From Collimonas pratensis (GTDB lineage Bacteria; Pseudomonadota; Gammaproteobacteria; Burkholderiales; Burkholderiaceae_D), in the NCBI RefSeq assembly GCF_001584185.1, contig NZ_CP013234.1, positions 930,001-994,000 on the forward strand: a stretch of DNA of 64,000 bases. The letters run 5' to 3'. Within the stretch, counting starts at the first letter, position 1, and the number at the start of each line of letters is the position of its first letter. Below, piece by piece: positions 38,236 through 49,304 of this stretch. A program made the position numbers and the translations under genes. Under the pieces are notes generated by a model. That model was not told where the DNA came from. It saw only the letters and a program-made list of their open reading frames with translations, and searched no databases.

Positions 38236-39386
38236 TTCTCTGACATGCAATGCTGGTAAATGGAAAGTGTCTTCCGGGCTGTCTCGGTCCAGGTGAATTC
38301 GAGGGCTCGCGCATATCCGCGATCAGCCAATGATTGTCTTAACTTGTCATCATGGATCAGTTGATACATTGCCTGTTCGATGCTGTCTTGATTCAATGGA
38401 TCTACATATAGAGCGGCGTCACCACCTACTTCTGGAATCGACGTTGTGTTTGAAGCGAGTACTGGGCACTTCGCAGAGAAGGCTTCTAGCAATGGGATGC
38501 CGAAACCTTCGTAAAGGGACGGATAAACAAAAAAGGTTGCATTACGATACAAGTCGGCCAATTCCTCGATCGAGATGAAAGACAAGAATTTCACACGATC
38601 GGTGGCCCCTGCATTTTTTACTACGCGATAGGCTTCGCTGTTTTCCCAATTCGCATAACCACTAATGACAAGTTGTTCATCGATTTCATGTTTTTTCCAA
38701 AGAGCAAGGTATGCTTTCACCAAGCGTAGAGTGTTTTTTCTTGGATCGTTTGCACCGAGAGTCAGAATATAGGGGGAACGACCCGTAACCGAATTTTGTG
38801 GTTGCTCCTTAACCGCTTGCTTGAATATGGCGTCGCAAGAAAGAAAAGTGACACTCACGCGCTCGGGGTCTAGGTTTGGTATTAGGTCCAGAATGTCACG
38901 TCGTGAATACTCCGAAATTGTGATCACTCGATCTGCCGACAGCGTGCATCGCGGAACCACTGCTCTCCTGTATATTCGACCAAGAGCCTGATAGTTATTG
39001 GTTGGCTTGGGTACGAATTCTCCAGTCTGAAGAAACATGACATCCATCAGCGACAGCACTAGTTTGATACCTCTCGGCATGATCACCGGAGCCGTGTTAC
39101 CTAAACAATGCAGAATATCCAGGTGGTCATGGCGCGCAGCGCGCGGCAGCGCCAGTTGTTCCCAGAATGGGTAAGCTGGTGTGGTAAGCCGGCGGACTGT
39201 CACATTGGCTGCCCTTGGGAGTATTCCCTCGTGATCAGGCGCGGATATATATAGGAAGAACTCGGTTTCGGGGCTCAATCTGACTAGCTCCGCAACGACG
39301 TTGAGAGAGTAATTTCCTATGCCGCGTCTCGGGTGTCTTGTAATAAAGCGCGCATCAATTCCTACTCTCACATCTTTTCCTTCCAT
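38232..39386 (-). CDS. GT4-type glycosyltransferase, mannosyltransferase-like
   Basis: 384 residues. The start, VGIDARFITRHPRRGIGNYS, is typical of the GT4 group that includes WbpY/MtfB-like mannosyl- and rhamnosyltransferases. The donor domain has LTLGANDPRKN, and YPSLYEGFGIPLLEAF gives the EGFGIPLLE motif with conserved Glu residues. Given gmd and rmd in the same operon, GDP-D-rhamnose or GDP-mannose is a plausible donor. It overlaps the next gene by 4 nt. Confidence 0.82.
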   Translation of the reverse strand: MEGKDVRVGIDARFITRHPRRGIGNYSLNVVAELVRLSPETEFFLYISAPDHEGILPRAANVTVRRLTTPAYPFWEQLALPRAARHDHLDILHCLGNTAPVIMPRGIKLVLSLMDVMFLQTGEFVPKPTNNYQALGRIYRRAVVPRCTLSADRVITISEYSRRDILDLIPNLDPERVSVTFLSCDAIFKQAVKEQPQNSVTGRSPYILTLGANDPRKNTLRLVKAYLALWKKHEIDEQLVISGYANWENSEAYRVVKNAGATDRVKFLSFISIEELADLYRNATFFVYPSLYEGFGIPLLEAFSAKCPVLASNTTSIPEVGGDAALYVDPLNQDSIEQAMYQLIHDDKLRQSLADRGYARALEFTWTETARKTLSIYQHCMSEK

Positions 39387-39544
39387 AAATAAGCTGTTTG
39401 GCCTTTGATAGGCGCCGATAATAGCACTAGACTGCTGACCATATATATGGCGCTGGCAACTTGTTTTTTTGTTGGCCGCCGTGCTCCATGCTGGCCGAAT
39501 ACAATTGAACTGACCCGCAAAATTCTGAAGGTGGAGCGAAGAGA

Positions 39545-40642
39545 TTAAACCGGAGAGAAATTGGATTCCGCAGCCAATACGGTCAAATAACTGATTCTGG
39601 CGCTATCTGGAGCGTTGCGGATGCGAATGCGTGCTCTTGCCCGATTTACTGCCTCACTGGCAGCAGTGCCATTATCCCTGGTTAGCATTTCTCGGGCTGC
39701 CCGCAATGAGTTTTGCAGCGCCTGAAGATTCCCCACAGGAAATAGCAGCGACTCAGGATAATCCTGGCCCAACAATTCACGATGTGCTGGGATATCGCTG
39801 ATCACGCACAGCAATCCAGCCTGGATACCTTCTGCCACCGAATAGGAAAAGCTTTCGGAATGGGAGCACGATAGTAAAATTGCATGCGTCGGCAATCGTT
39901 GTGCCAAGTCATCGACATGTCCGTGCAAATGCAACCAAGACATCTGATGTGCCATTTTGCCAAGATCGTCATGCAAGGGGCCATCACCGTAAATATGTAG
40001 TTCTAGGTCTTGAAGTCCACCACATGCAATTACAGCGTCCTCAATGCCCTTGCCGGGAGCTAAGCGCCCTACGACGGCCAGATTTAGACTTATAGCCAAT
40101 CCTGACTGGGGATGGGGTGTTCTTGTCGTAATTGCACTATCGATCCAATTTGGAATGGCTAGCACGGCTGTCTTAGGCCATCGATGCCGATGTTGTGCTG
40201 CCACGGTTTCCGACACAGCTATGACGCGTCGTGCATTGCGAACCGCTACGCCATATAAGCGCTCTTTTAAATCCCAGTATTTTAAAGATAATTCAGTATG
40301 GCTAATGATAGTTGGCGCATATCCAACTAGAAGCCGTACCAAGGGGGCCCAATACGCAGCGCCACGACCGTTTAAAACGATCTGCGTATTATCTGCGCGC
40401 AGTACCCGGCGTTGCTGCCACAACCAATGCAAAAACGCCCAACGCAGGGCTATACGGCCATGTGCCGGCAATTCCACGAACTGCGCGCCCCAATCGGCCA
40501 AGCCATTTTGCAGTGGTGGCAAGGGGGGAGAAACGATGGTCAGATGAAGGTGGTGTTGTAACAAAGCGGCGAGCTTGATTTGGAAAATCTCGCTGCCGCC
40601 GAAAATACGTGGTGTGCTGAGGATGTAAATTTCCTTGCTCAT
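39545..40642 (-). CDS. GT4-type glycosyltransferase
   Basis: 365 residues from the ATG at 40642, which overlaps the polymerase stop (ATGA) and has AGAAG upstream. The N-terminal domain starts YILSTPRIFGGSEIFQIKL; the donor domain has VVGRLAPGKGIEDAV and SCSHSESFSYSVAEGIQAG, the EX7E-type motif. An upstream in-frame extension lies inside the previous gene and is not used. A 158-bp gap separates it from the next transferase. Substrate unknown. Confidence 0.82.
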   Translation of the reverse strand: MSKEIYILSTPRIFGGSEIFQIKLAALLQHHLHLTIVSPPLPPLQNGLADWGAQFVELPAHGRIALRWAFLHWLWQQRRVLRADNTQIVLNGRGAAYWAPLVRLLVGYAPTIISHTELSLKYWDLKERLYGVAVRNARRVIAVSETVAAQHRHRWPKTAVLAIPNWIDSAITTRTPHPQSGLAISLNLAVVGRLAPGKGIEDAVIACGGLQDLELHIYGDGPLHDDLGKMAHQMSWLHLHGHVDDLAQRLPTHAILLSCSHSESFSYSVAEGIQAGLLCVISDIPAHRELLGQDYPESLLFPVGNLQALQNSLRAAREMLTRDNGTAASEAVNRARARIRIRNAPDSARISYLTVLAAESNFSPV

Positions 40643-41988
40643 GTAGACTTCTTTCTCCGCCAGACTCGCAGAAAATGGCAGCAGATCGCCAGCAACACGA
40701 TTGGTGCCGCATAACGCATCAGATTGTGTACGGGTTCTTGCAACATTGTTCGAGGATAATAAACGACCCCGCAGACGACCCAGAACATAATGGCGCCAGC
40801 GACGCCTTGGTTGAATCGTTTCGCCATGCCGAGCAGCCAGCCAATGGCCACGCTTCCAATGCATACGGCTACGGCTCCCCCCAAGAGAAATAATTCAGCC
40901 AAATAGCTGCTGCCGGTGCCATACCCGGCGGCGAACGCCTCAGGCATGATCATTAAGGAAATATCGTTGGCTAGGAACCAGCCTTGAGGTACTTCGGGCT
41001 GTGAGTAAAACGGGGCTGCGAACTGGTGCCAGAAGTAACCCCACGCATGCTGGATGTAATACGAAGGATCGCTTAGCACTACTAAATTCACGCCTGCCGA
41101 AACACCTTGCTGGACTAAAAAACCCATGAATATTGCGCCATGAATATTGCTTTCGGTCTTTTGTTCGCGCATTACTTCTACCGCGATAGCGATAACGATA
41201 ATCGTTGATAGCAGTACCGCCAGGCCACGCAACGAAAACTTTCCACCGAATCGCAATTTGTGGAACAGGAAAAAAACGAGAGCGGTGACGAAGAATTTTC
41301 CACGCAAGCCGACCAGTAATTCGCTGGCAAATACGATGAGGAAAAAAATCAGCGCGCGGCCAGATTTTTTTTGATCAGTTTCATGGAAGAAATATAAAGT
41401 GAAACTAGCCAGGCATAGTAACGATCCAATTCTCGCAAGAATGCCAACCCCTTCCAGATGGTCGCTACCTTGGTAAATGGCGAGATAGCCCCCATGGCTG
41501 ATGATGTAGGTGAAGTAATATATGTTTTTGTAGATAAGCGCAGGCAAAAAAAGCAGAAAGAGCCGCCAATAGATTTTTGCTTCCACATGGGAATTGCCTA
41601 AGGCCCGTATTGTTGCGCGAGGCAACAGCGAACCTATGTGTATGAAAAAGAATGACGTCAGTGCCAGCACCACATAAGCCATTACTGTTTCTGGCGTTAC
41701 ACTATAACCGTCGGTGAAACCTATTTGATCGAGAAGTGATTCGCCTCCCAGTAGGGCCGGGAATGCTCGACCGCAAAGAAATATGCATGCCAGTACTAGA
41801 AAGATGAATGACGCGTTGCGCCCACCTTGATGGGCACGCCAGTTCGCTGCGGTAAGCAGAATGGTGCCTACGCTTAGCAGTACAGAAGCTGTTTCCACGT
41901 CAAAGGGGCTAAACTGATCGACAAGAACCGCAAACAGTACCCCTAAGACCCAAGCAATTGCTATGATAAGGTCGCGCCTATCGAGCAT
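40639..41988 (-). CDS. O-antigen/exopolysaccharide polymerase-like membrane protein (Wzy-like)
   Basis: 449 residues, about ten to twelve hydrophobic helices, starting LIIAIAWVLGVLFAVLV. A larger loop in the last third, and the position between a flippase-like gene and glycosyltransferases, are as expected for a Wzy or oligosaccharide repeat-unit polymerase. Wzy proteins have poor sequence conservation, so topology and context carry the call. The ATG at 41988 overlaps the upstream gene by 11 nt. Confidence 0.65.
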   Translation of the reverse strand: MLDRRDLIIAIAWVLGVLFAVLVDQFSPFDVETASVLLSVGTILLTAANWRAHQGGRNASFIFLVLACIFLCGRAFPALLGGESLLDQIGFTDGYSVTPETVMAYVVLALTSFFFIHIGSLLPRATIRALGNSHVEAKIYWRLFLLFLPALIYKNIYYFTYIISHGGYLAIYQGSDHLEGVGILARIGSLLCLASFTLYFFHETDQKKSGRALIFFLIVFASELLVGLRGKFFVTALVFFLFHKLRFGGKFSLRGLAVLLSTIIVIAIAVEVMREQKTESNIHGAIFMGFLVQQGVSAGVNLVVLSDPSYYIQHAWGYFWHQFAAPFYSQPEVPQGWFLANDISLMIMPEAFAAGYGTGSSYLAELFLLGGAVAVCIGSVAIGWLLGMAKRFNQGVAGAIMFWVVCGVVYYPRTMLQEPVHNLMRYAAPIVLLAICCHFLRVWRRKKST

Positions 41989-43240
41989 GAGAATGCTCCT
42001 GGGAAGATGTGGTTCTATAGAATAGCCATGCATGCTGTGCAGCACAGAAAATTTCGACAACACACAGCGATAATGCGACACCGACTGTCCCCCATTTCCA
42101 CGCACTCAGTGGCAGTAGCAGTACCGCCATGACGGCATTATTGCGAGCAATACGCCATAGCTGCGGCAACTTCCCTAATGCGATCAGCAATGCTGCGTGA
42201 AAGCCATTGACGATCTGTAGTGTCATCACCATGCATTGCAATCCCAGCAGCTGGTGATTGACGGTTGTCAATGAAAAGAAAGAAGCAATAAGCGGACTCG
42301 CAGAGGCTAAGACAACGCCGCTAATAGTACCGGCACCGTAGGCGAGCTGTCGGAATCGAATTATTTTCTTTGGCAACTTTTCCGGACTATGGCGATCATC
42401 AGATAGCGTTGAAATGCTGACACTTGCAATAGTCGAGAAAAACATTAATGGGGCACTAGCTAGACGCTGATAAATTAAATATTGTGCGAACAAGGCGCCG
42501 CCCGCTACCCACGATACTGCAAGGGCATCTAAGCGATTGTACGCAATCCCTATCAGTGCTACGTTCCCAAGCGGAGCAATGCGTCCCAGAACAGTTTTCC
42601 ACGCCACTGAATCAATACTTGAAGTATGCGCGCCAGTGGAAACTCCCTGCTTGTTTTCCAGTGCGCGGAACCTGAATCCTATGAATGAGGAAGCTACCAA
42701 TGCCATTGCCTCGAAAGTAATGGCACAGAGCCATAGCGGTATGTAATTATTTTTGGCTAGCATCAGTAGTGCCGCCTGCACTGCGACGGCCAAGGCTAGT
42801 GGCGGCATAAGCGCCGCCATACCGCCGGGGCGACCGGCTTGCAAATGTGCCTGTATGTAGCCAAATCCCATAAGGCAGGAAAACTGCAGGCTGGCAATTA
42901 ACGGCAACCCCATCGATGTGCCATTTCTTTGACACAAAATGGCAATCACTCCTGTTGTCACCAGTTGTCCGACCACGGTGGCGCTCAGTCGAACCGCCAA
43001 CTTGCCTCGCCGAAATGAGATTCCGCTCTCGCCAGGTTGTTGATGAAAGCGCGCAAGCAAGCTGTTTTCGAGGCCATAATCAAACAGAATTCGGAGTAAT
43101 TCCACCACCGCCAAGGAAAGTAGAAATCCTGCAGAATCTACTCCCAGCAATCGTGCGATGAGCAGCATGGAAACATAGCGCCCGCCGAAAAAGAGCAGTC
43201 GGGCGGCCGTCGCTGAAATCATATTCAAGTTGTGAAGCAT
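41978..43240 (-). CDS. Polysaccharide flippase-like membrane protein (Wzx/MATE-like)
   Basis: 420 residues from the ATG at 43240; an ATG at 43222 and a TTG at 43303 are alternatives and none has a clear ribosome site. Twelve or so hydrophobic helices and the N-terminal SATAARLLFFGGRYVSMLLIAR resemble the polysaccharide-biosynthesis/MATE flippases that move undecaprenyl-linked repeat units outward. With a Wzy-like gene next to it and no wzm/wzt, Wzx/Wzy-dependent assembly is implied. Confidence 0.68.
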   Translation of the reverse strand: MLHNLNMISATAARLLFFGGRYVSMLLIARLLGVDSAGFLLSLAVVELLRILFDYGLENSLLARFHQQPGESGISFRRGKLAVRLSATVVGQLVTTGVIAILCQRNGTSMGLPLIASLQFSCLMGFGYIQAHLQAGRPGGMAALMPPLALAVAVQAALLMLAKNNYIPLWLCAITFEAMALVASSFIGFRFRALENKQGVSTGAHTSSIDSVAWKTVLGRIAPLGNVALIGIAYNRLDALAVSWVAGGALFAQYLIYQRLASAPLMFFSTIASVSISTLSDDRHSPEKLPKKIIRFRQLAYGAGTISGVVLASASPLIASFFSLTTVNHQLLGLQCMVMTLQIVNGFHAALLIALGKLPQLWRIARNNAVMAVLLLPLSAWKWGTVGVALSLCVVEIFCAAQHAWLFYRTTSSQEHSHAR

Positions 43241-43501
43241 CAATTGGCCAGTATTATGTATTTGATGACGTTTCAAACTCGTCGCAAGTTCGCGAAAAAT
43301 CAACTTCGGCCAGCATGGGATCGTTCGAAAAGTTGAGATGCGAAAAAATACGAATAGGTTGATAGTAAATTAGCGCGCATCAGTGATATGGGAAAGTCGT
43401 AAGGAAGGCTTGCCGCCACCGTCGCAGCAATAACACATACCTCACGATTTACCCGCCGCTACAGGTTGGCGCTGGTGTTGCACGCATTTCATCGAGGAAA
43501 A

Positions 43502-44377
43502 TTATGCATTGATTGCTGCGGCTGTCGCTAACATGCGCTGTAAAGTATCTTCTAGTGGCGGATTTGTCAGCTGGCAACCTTGCTTTGCTAATAATGCATG
43601 AAGCTTATCGGGGTTGCCACATAGATGATGCACTTCCCCGTGACGTACATACGCGGGGTTTACTTCCACTTTGATCAAATGGTTTGTGATTTGGCAAAGT
43701 GCATCAATAACATATTGCAGCGTGTAAGCATTTCCAGTACATACATTGTAGGTCTCGCCTGGTTCGCCATGCTGCAGCAATTGCAAATAGGCGTCACAGA
43801 TCATCTGTACATCATTGAACTCGCGTTCCACATGTAAGTTGCCTAGCGCGACCACGGCCGCGCGTTGGGCAAAGTGCTGCACCAATTTCGGAATAATGAA
43901 ATTGGCGGCTTGACCTGGCCCAGTGTAATTGAACGGCCGGGTAACGATCAGCGGTAAGCGGTCAGAGTAGGTGCGAGCTAAATGCTCCATGGCGAGTTTG
44001 CTCATGGCATAGTGATTAACCGGTGCCGCGGGCTGGTTTTCAGCGATGGGCGACACTTCGCAGTTGCCATAAACGTTGGCGCTGCTGGATAGCAGCACGC
44101 GATGGGGGACTTTAGGCAATTGCGTCAGGGCGTTTAGCAAATTCATTGTACCGACGACGTTAACAGCATAAAAGGCATTTTCATCGGCATGACCGACAAA
44201 ACTGATCGCCGCCAGGTGCACGACCGCGTCAGGTACCGCTTCCAGCACCTGCTGTCGCAGGGTCTGACGATCCGTCAAATCAGAGTTCAGCGCCACAACC
44301 AAATGCCCCGCATCGCGAGCCAGTTGCGAAAAGGATTGCCCGGTAAAGCCGCTGGCACCAGTCAGTAAAATTCTCAA
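43502..44377 (-). CDS. rmd: GDP-4-dehydro-6-deoxy-D-mannose reductase
   Basis: 291 residues, an extended short-chain dehydrogenase. NAD(P)-binding GASGFTGQS is at about 7-15, SSSANVYG supplies the catalytic Ser region, and YAMSK gives the Tyr-x3-Lys pair. Together with Gmd it would give GDP-D-rhamnose, or GDP-6-deoxy-talose if the stereochemistry differs. It lacks the look of GDP-fucose synthase (Fcl), which also epimerises. The gmd start-stop overlap (ATGA) shows coupling. Confidence 0.82.
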   Translation of the reverse strand: MRILLTGASGFTGQSFSQLARDAGHLVVALNSDLTDRQTLRQQVLEAVPDAVVHLAAISFVGHADENAFYAVNVVGTMNLLNALTQLPKVPHRVLLSSSANVYGNCEVSPIAENQPAAPVNHYAMSKLAMEHLARTYSDRLPLIVTRPFNYTGPGQAANFIIPKLVQHFAQRAAVVALGNLHVEREFNDVQMICDAYLQLLQHGEPGETYNVCTGNAYTLQYVIDALCQITNHLIKVEVNPAYVRHGEVHHLCGNPDKLHALLAKQGCQLTNPPLEDTLQRMLATAAAINA

Positions 44378-45414
44378 AACGAGAAACCTTGCCGGTTTCG
44401 AGCAAGATCAGCCGTGTACATCAGCTGGCAAAGTTCTTCAAGTTCGGTTTTAGGTTGCCATCCCAGGACTTCTTTGGCCTTTGCCGGATCGCCTATCAGT
44501 AGCTCGACCTCAGCCGGGCGATAAAATTTCGGATTGACACGAACGATTGTTTTACCGGTTTTTGTGTCGACGCCAGATTCATTTTCTGCCTGTCCCTTCC
44601 AAGCCAATTCAATGCCGGCGGCCTTACAGGTCAAACTCACAAAATCCCGAACAGTTTCAGTACGGTTGGTTGCCAGAACAAACGTATCAGGTTTATCAAC
44701 CTGCAGCATGAGGTGCATTCCCTCGACATATTCCTTTGCAAAACCCCAGTCACGTTTCGCACTCATATTGCCTAACTCGAGACAATCAAGTTTGCCAAGC
44801 ACGACTTTTGCAATACTATCGGTAATCTTGCGCGTCACGAATTCACGGCCGCGTAGCGGCGATTCGTGATTAAAAAGAATGCCGCTGGCGCCAAAGATGT
44901 CGTACGACTCACGATAGTTAATCGTCATCCAGTGGCCATAGAGTTTTGCAACGCCATATGGGCTACGTGGATAAAACGGTGTACTTTCAACCTGAGGAAT
45001 TTCCTGTACCTCACCAAACATTTCAGAGGTGGACGCTTGGTAGAATTTTATCTTCGGATTGACGATGCGAATCGCTTCAAGCAAGTGCAAAACACCCAGG
45101 CCGGTAATGGCAGTAGTGGCAGCAGGTTGATCAAACGAGACCCCGACAAAACTTTGCGCCGCTAAATTATAAATTTCGCTTGGCTGACAGCGTTCTACCA
45201 AGCGCAGTACTCCGCTTTGGTCGGTGAGATCAAATTCAACAAGATGTAGATTTGGATGGTTTTCCACGCCGAGTTCAGCCAGCCGCCAGAAGTTGGTAGA
45301 ACTGGTCCGTCGGTAAGCCCCGTAAACTTTGTAATCAAGTGCAAGTAAATATTGCGTTAGATAAGCGCCATCCTGTCCGGTAATACCGGTGATTAATGCG
45401 GTTCGTTGGGTCAT
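44374..45414 (-). CDS. gmd: GDP-mannose 4,6-dehydratase
   Basis: 346 residues. [16 protein letters not shown] is the nucleotide-binding start, [11 protein letters not shown] the catalytic Thr/Glu region, and [10 protein letters not shown] the Tyr-x3-Lys motif. [17 protein letters not shown] is a strong Gmd signature. It turns GDP-mannose into GDP-4-dehydro-6-deoxy-mannose for Rmd. It follows the frameshifted manC by 51 bp, so its substrate may depend on a functional ManC. Confidence 0.93.
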   Translation of the reverse strand: MTQRTALITGITGQDGAYLTQYLLALDYKVYGAYRRTSSTNFWRLAELGVENHPNLHLVEFDLTDQSGVLRLVERCQPSEIYNLAAQSFVGVSFDQPAATTAITGLGVLHLLEAIRIVNPKIKFYQASTSEMFGEVQEIPQVESTPFYPRSPYGVAKLYGHWMTINYRESYDIFGASGILFNHESPLRGREFVTRKITDSIAKVVLGKLDCLELGNMSAKRDWGFAKEYVEGMHLMLQVDKPDTFVLATNRTETVRDFVSLTCKAAGIELAWKGQAENESGVDTKTGKTIVRVNPKFYRPAEVELLIGDPAKAKEVLGWQPKTELEELCQLMYTADLARNRQGFSF

Positions 45415-45465
45415 TTTTAAATTATTTGTTTAGATGAGTTTAGATGGTTGTTCTGCTAACTTCGC

Positions 45466-46883
45466 TTAAGCTCTACCAAAATTATCTTGCAGGCGCACAA
45501 TATCGTCCTCGTGAAGGTAACTACCGGACTGGACTTCGATCATTTCGAGATCGGTTTTTCCTGGATTTTCCAAGCGATGTATTTCCCCGATGGGGATATA
45601 GGTTGACTGGTTTTCCGTAAGGAGAAAAGTCTCGGTGCCTTTGGTTACCATCGCAGTGCCAGATACAATAATCCAATGTTCCGCGCGATGGTGGTGTTTT
45701 TGCAGGCTGAGCGATGAACCTGGTTTTACTACTATACGCTTTACTTGAAAGCGTTCTCCGCGATCAATGCTGTCATACCAGCCCCAGGGGCGTGCCACCT
45801 TGCGATGTATGCCTGCTTCAGGGGTTTCGCTGGCTTCCAATTGGGCTACCACGGTCTTAACTTGCTCAGCGTGACTGCTCGCTACAACTAACAGTGCATC
45901 CGGAGTATCTATAACCAGCAAATCCTGCGTGCCCAATGTTACAACGACACGGTGTGGTGCATGAATATAAGTCCGTTCACTTTGAATAGCCAAGCCTTGG
46001 CCATCGATTCGATTGCCTTGCTTATCTGGTGAACATAGATTTGCCACTGCGCTCCAGCTGCCGACATCGCTCCATGCACTGGAAAATGGGACTACGGCCA
46101 TTTTTTTGTGGTGTTCCAAAACAGCATAGTCGATGCTGTCGGCGCGGCAAGCAATAAAAGCTTCAGGCTCCGGACGGACGAATTGCTGGTCCTGCGTCGC
46201 TTGCCCCATGGCTTGGCGGCAGCTTTGCAAAATGTCAGCAGCATGTTCTTCCATTGCTGTCAGCAGGGTCCCTGCCTGAACCAGAAATATTCCTGCATTC
46301 CACAGCATATTTCCCTGCAGAATCAATTCTTCGGCCTTATCGGCAGTTGGTTTTTCAATAAATCGAGCTACGCTGAAACTAATGTTGTCATTGGACGTTC
46401 CCTGCTCAATATAACCATAGGCTGTGCTGGGAAAGCTCGGTACTACGCCAAAAGTGACAATGGCGCCTTGACAGGCGGCAGAAATACCTTGCTGAGCCAT
46501 GGTGGCAAATGCATTCGTGTCGGGAATATGGTGATCGGAAGGACAAAAGAGCAGTAAATCTTCGGGGCGGCTTTCAATGCCGCCAGCGCCATTGCTGCTG
46601 CGGTATTTCGGGCGGCTGGTTCCAGAATGATTGCGCCCTTGACCTTGGCCGTTTGCATCGCTTCGCTAACCAAAAAACGGTAGTCTTCAGCGGCAACGCA
46701 GATTACTTCCGCAATTGTTGCTGTGCCATTCACCTTTGCAACACGTTCTAATGTGAGTTGTAACAGGCTCTTGTTGCCAATCAACGGTGCGAACTGCTTA
46801 GGGAAACTTTTGCGTGAGATCGGCCACAATCTGGTACCCGAACCACCACAAAGAATAACAGGAATGATTTTTACATTAGACAT
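45466..46883 (-). pseudogene. manC: Mannose-1-phosphate guanylyltransferase / mannose-6-phosphate isomerase, single frameshift
   Basis: The reading frame is split. Codons from 46883 encode the pyrophosphorylase start (PVILCGGSGTRLWPISR...NTAAAMALAALKAAP), then leave the family. From 46563 down, a second frame continues with EDLLLFCPSDHHIPDTNAFAT and runs to the stop at 45466, including the C-terminal cupin isomerase part (RPWGWYDSIDRGERF, QKHHHRAEHW). Adding one G to the run GGGG at 46564-46567 restores a 472-residue protein of normal length. The enzyme makes GDP-mannose for gmd. The break is either a true mutation or a base-call error. Confidence 0.88.
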
Positions 46884-47320
46884 GGGATTGTTTCGATTTT
46901 ATTCATTCTGACTTCAGCATTTGGACTCAACAGACGCCATCTGAGATTGCCTTTTAATAAGGCCTAACGAAGCATTTTGGCCTGTTTTGGCTCATTAAAA
47001 TCAGAGGGTGTCGCGTGTTTCGCACGCAAGCGCCTCTAATTAAAATTCTTATCCCAAATCACTTTCAGTCTACAACGACTCATATGAGGGGGCATAGGAA
47101 AGGTCAAATACTGAGGATCCAATTTGTAAAGAAATAGATAAGACGGGATGTTAACACATAAGTTTCATAGGCGGCCCAAGCTTGCTATAGGACTAATCTG
47201 AAATGTGCTGTGATATCCAATTTTGGGTAGATAATTGGGGCATAATTCCAGATAGCTTGCAAATTTGCAATTAATTTATGTCGAATATGCTTGGCTTTTT
47301 ACTAAATTTGGGGTGACTCT
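46884..47320. other. Divergent intergenic region between manC and rmlB
   Basis: 437 bp without a convincing gene. It should hold the promoters of both polysaccharide operons. I see a stem-loop region at 47003-47037 (AGAGG...GCGTG-TTTCG-CACGC...CCTCT) and a 14-bp perfect palindrome, TTGCAAATTTGCAA, at 47257-47270, 51 bp before rmlB, which could be an operator. No ops/JUMPstart match was found. No firm -35/-10 pair can be named. Confidence 0.45.
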
Positions 47321-48403
47321 ATGGTTTTCATCACCGGCGGTGCTGGTTTCATAGGTTCCAATTTTGTGTTGAATTGGTTGGCGCAAAATGACGAGCCGGT
47401 GATTAATTTCGATAAGCTGACTTATGCTGGCAACTTGAATAACTTGGCAAGTGTCATGCAAGATTCCCGTCATGTTTTTGTCAAGGGGGACATTGGTGAT
47501 ACGGTGCAGGTTGCAACTCTGTTTGCCAAATATAAACCGCGAGCGGTGATTCATTTTGCGGCAGAAAGCCATGTTGATCGTTCAATTCATGGCCCGGCGA
47601 CTTTTGTGAATACCAATATCAACGGGACATTTGCGTTGCTTGAGGCCGCTCGGGGATACTGGAATTCTCTATCAGAAACAGAAAGAGCTATTTTTCGCTT
47701 TCTGCATGTTTCAACCGACGAAGTGTATGGGTCTTTGGGGGTAAATGATGCCCCGTTTACCGAATCGAGCCCCTATGCGCCTAACAGCCCTTATTCGGCT
47801 TCAAAGGCGGCGTCGGACCATTTGGTTCGTTCATATGGTCGCACATACGATCTGCCGACATTGACAACTAATAGCTCCAACAACTATGGCGCATATCATT
47901 TCCCTGAAAAGCTGATTCCCTTAGTCATTGCGAACGCGCGCGCAGGCAAGCCATTGCCAATATATGGCGACGGCCAACAAATACGCGATTGGCTTTATGT
48001 TAATGACCACTGCGCCGCCATCCGTAGAGTGTTGGAAGCCGGTCGGCCTGGGGAGGTATATAACGTTGGCGGCTGCAACGAAAAGACTAATCTCGATGTG
48101 GTTTGCACACTATGTGACATTCTGGATCAACTAGATCCTAAACAGACCGGTAGTTACCGTGATCAGATTATTTTTGTCGAAGATCGCCCTGGTCATGATC
48201 GCCGCTATGCTGTCGATGCGAGGAAAATTGAGCGCGAACTGGGTTGGCGGCCTATGGAAAACTTCTACACCGGTATCCGTAAAACGGTGCAGTGGTATCT
48301 GAACAACGAAGATTGGGTGCGTGATGTACAGTCTGGGGCCTACTTGAAATGGATTGAGACAAATTACAATCAGTACGTATCGATGCGAGAGGTCGCAAAT
48401 TGA
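47321..48403 (+). CDS. rmlB: dTDP-glucose 4,6-dehydratase
   Basis: 360 residues. [12 protein letters not shown] binds [15 protein letters not shown] is diagnostic for Rml[10 protein letters not shown] carries the catalytic Asp-Glu pair and [11 protein letters not shown] the Tyr-x3-Lys. It converts dTDP-glucose to the 4-keto-6-deoxy intermediate of dTDP-L-rhamnose synthesis. GGGGTGA lies before the ATG. First of rmlBACD, all overlapping or nearly so. Confidence 0.95.
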   Translation: MVFITGGAGFIGSNFVLNWLAQNDEPVINFDKLTYAGNLNNLASVMQDSRHVFVKGDIGDTVQVATLFAKYKPRAVIHFAAESHVDRSIHGPATFVNTNINGTFALLEAARGYWNSLSETERAIFRFLHVSTDEVYGSLGVNDAPFTESSPYAPNSPYSASKAASDHLVRSYGRTYDLPTLTTNSSNNYGAYHFPEKLIPLVIANARAGKPLPIYGDGQQIRDWLYVNDHCAAIRRVLEAGRPGEVYNVGGCNEKTNLDVVCTLCDILDQLDPKQTGSYRDQIIFVEDRPGHDRRYAVDARKIERELGWRPMENFYTGIRKTVQWYLNNEDWVRDVQSGAYLKWIETNYNQYVSMREVAN

Positions 48404-49302
48404 AGGTCAATGCCACTCCAAGACAGCGTAAAGGTATTATTCTGGCCGGAGGTTCTGGCACGCGACTCTATCCAGTGACAATGTCGGTTTCCAAGCAATT
48501 GCTGCCGGTGTACGACAAGCCCATGATTTATTATCCGTTGACCACGCTCATGTTGGCTGGAATGAGGGATATTCTTATCATCTCTACGCCTCAAGATACT
48601 CCGCGCTTTCAAGGGTTGCTTGGAGATGGGAGTCAGTGGGGAATTAGCCTGAGCTACGCGGTTCAGTCATCGCCAGATGGCTTGGCGCAGGCGTTTATTA
48701 TTGGGCGCGAATTCATCGGCGGCGCGTTATCTGCATTAATCTTGGGCGACAATATCTATTACGGTCATGATTTTGAAATGCAGCTGAGTTTTGCTGCTGC
48801 ACGGGAAACTGGAGCTACGGTTTTTGCGTACCATGTTCAAGATCCGGCGCGCTATGGTGTAGTGAGTTTCGACTCTGAACGTCGCGCCATTTGTATCGAG
48901 GAAAAGCCGTTGCATCCCAAGTCAAACTATGCGGTCACGGGCCTGTATTTTTATGATGATCATGTGTGTGATATTGCCGCCAGCATAAAACCCTCCGCTC
49001 GAGGTGAGCTGGAAATCAGCGATGTTAATCGTATCTACCTAGAACAGAACATGCTTAACGTTGAATTGATGGGGCGTGGCATGGCTTGGCTCGATACTGG
49101 AACCCATCAATCCTTGCTCGACGCAGGGCAATTTATTGCAACCCTTGAAAATCGACAGGGTTTGAAGATCGCCTGTCCCGAAGAAATCGCGTATCGAAAA
49201 AATTACATCAGCGCCGATCAGCTCGAGGCGCTTGCACAATCGCTGAAAAAAAACAGCTATGGACAATATCTGCTGCGTTTGTTGACAGATCGAGTATTTT
49301 AA
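48400..49302 (+). CDS. rmlA: Glucose-1-phosphate thymidylyltransferase
   Basis: 300 residues. The pyrophosphorylase signature [16 protein letters not shown] is at about 12-27, followed by [17 protein letters not shown]. It makes dTDP-glucose. The start is a TTG that overlaps the rmlB stop (TTGA), with GAGAGG about 9 nt upstream; the next ATG would remove the nucleotide-binding loop, so the TTG is well supported. Confidence 0.95.
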   Translation: MKVNATPRQRKGIILAGGSGTRLYPVTMSVSKQLLPVYDKPMIYYPLTTLMLAGMRDILIISTPQDTPRFQGLLGDGSQWGISLSYAVQSSPDGLAQAFIIGREFIGGALSALILGDNIYYGHDFEMQLSFAAARETGATVFAYHVQDPARYGVVSFDSERRAICIEEKPLHPKSNYAVTGLYFYDDHVCDIAASIKPSARGELEISDVNRIYLEQNMLNVELMGRGMAWLDTGTHQSLLDAGQFIATLENRQGLKIACPEEIAYRKNYISADQLEALAQSLKKNSYGQYLLRLLTDRVF

Positions 49303-49304
49303 TT

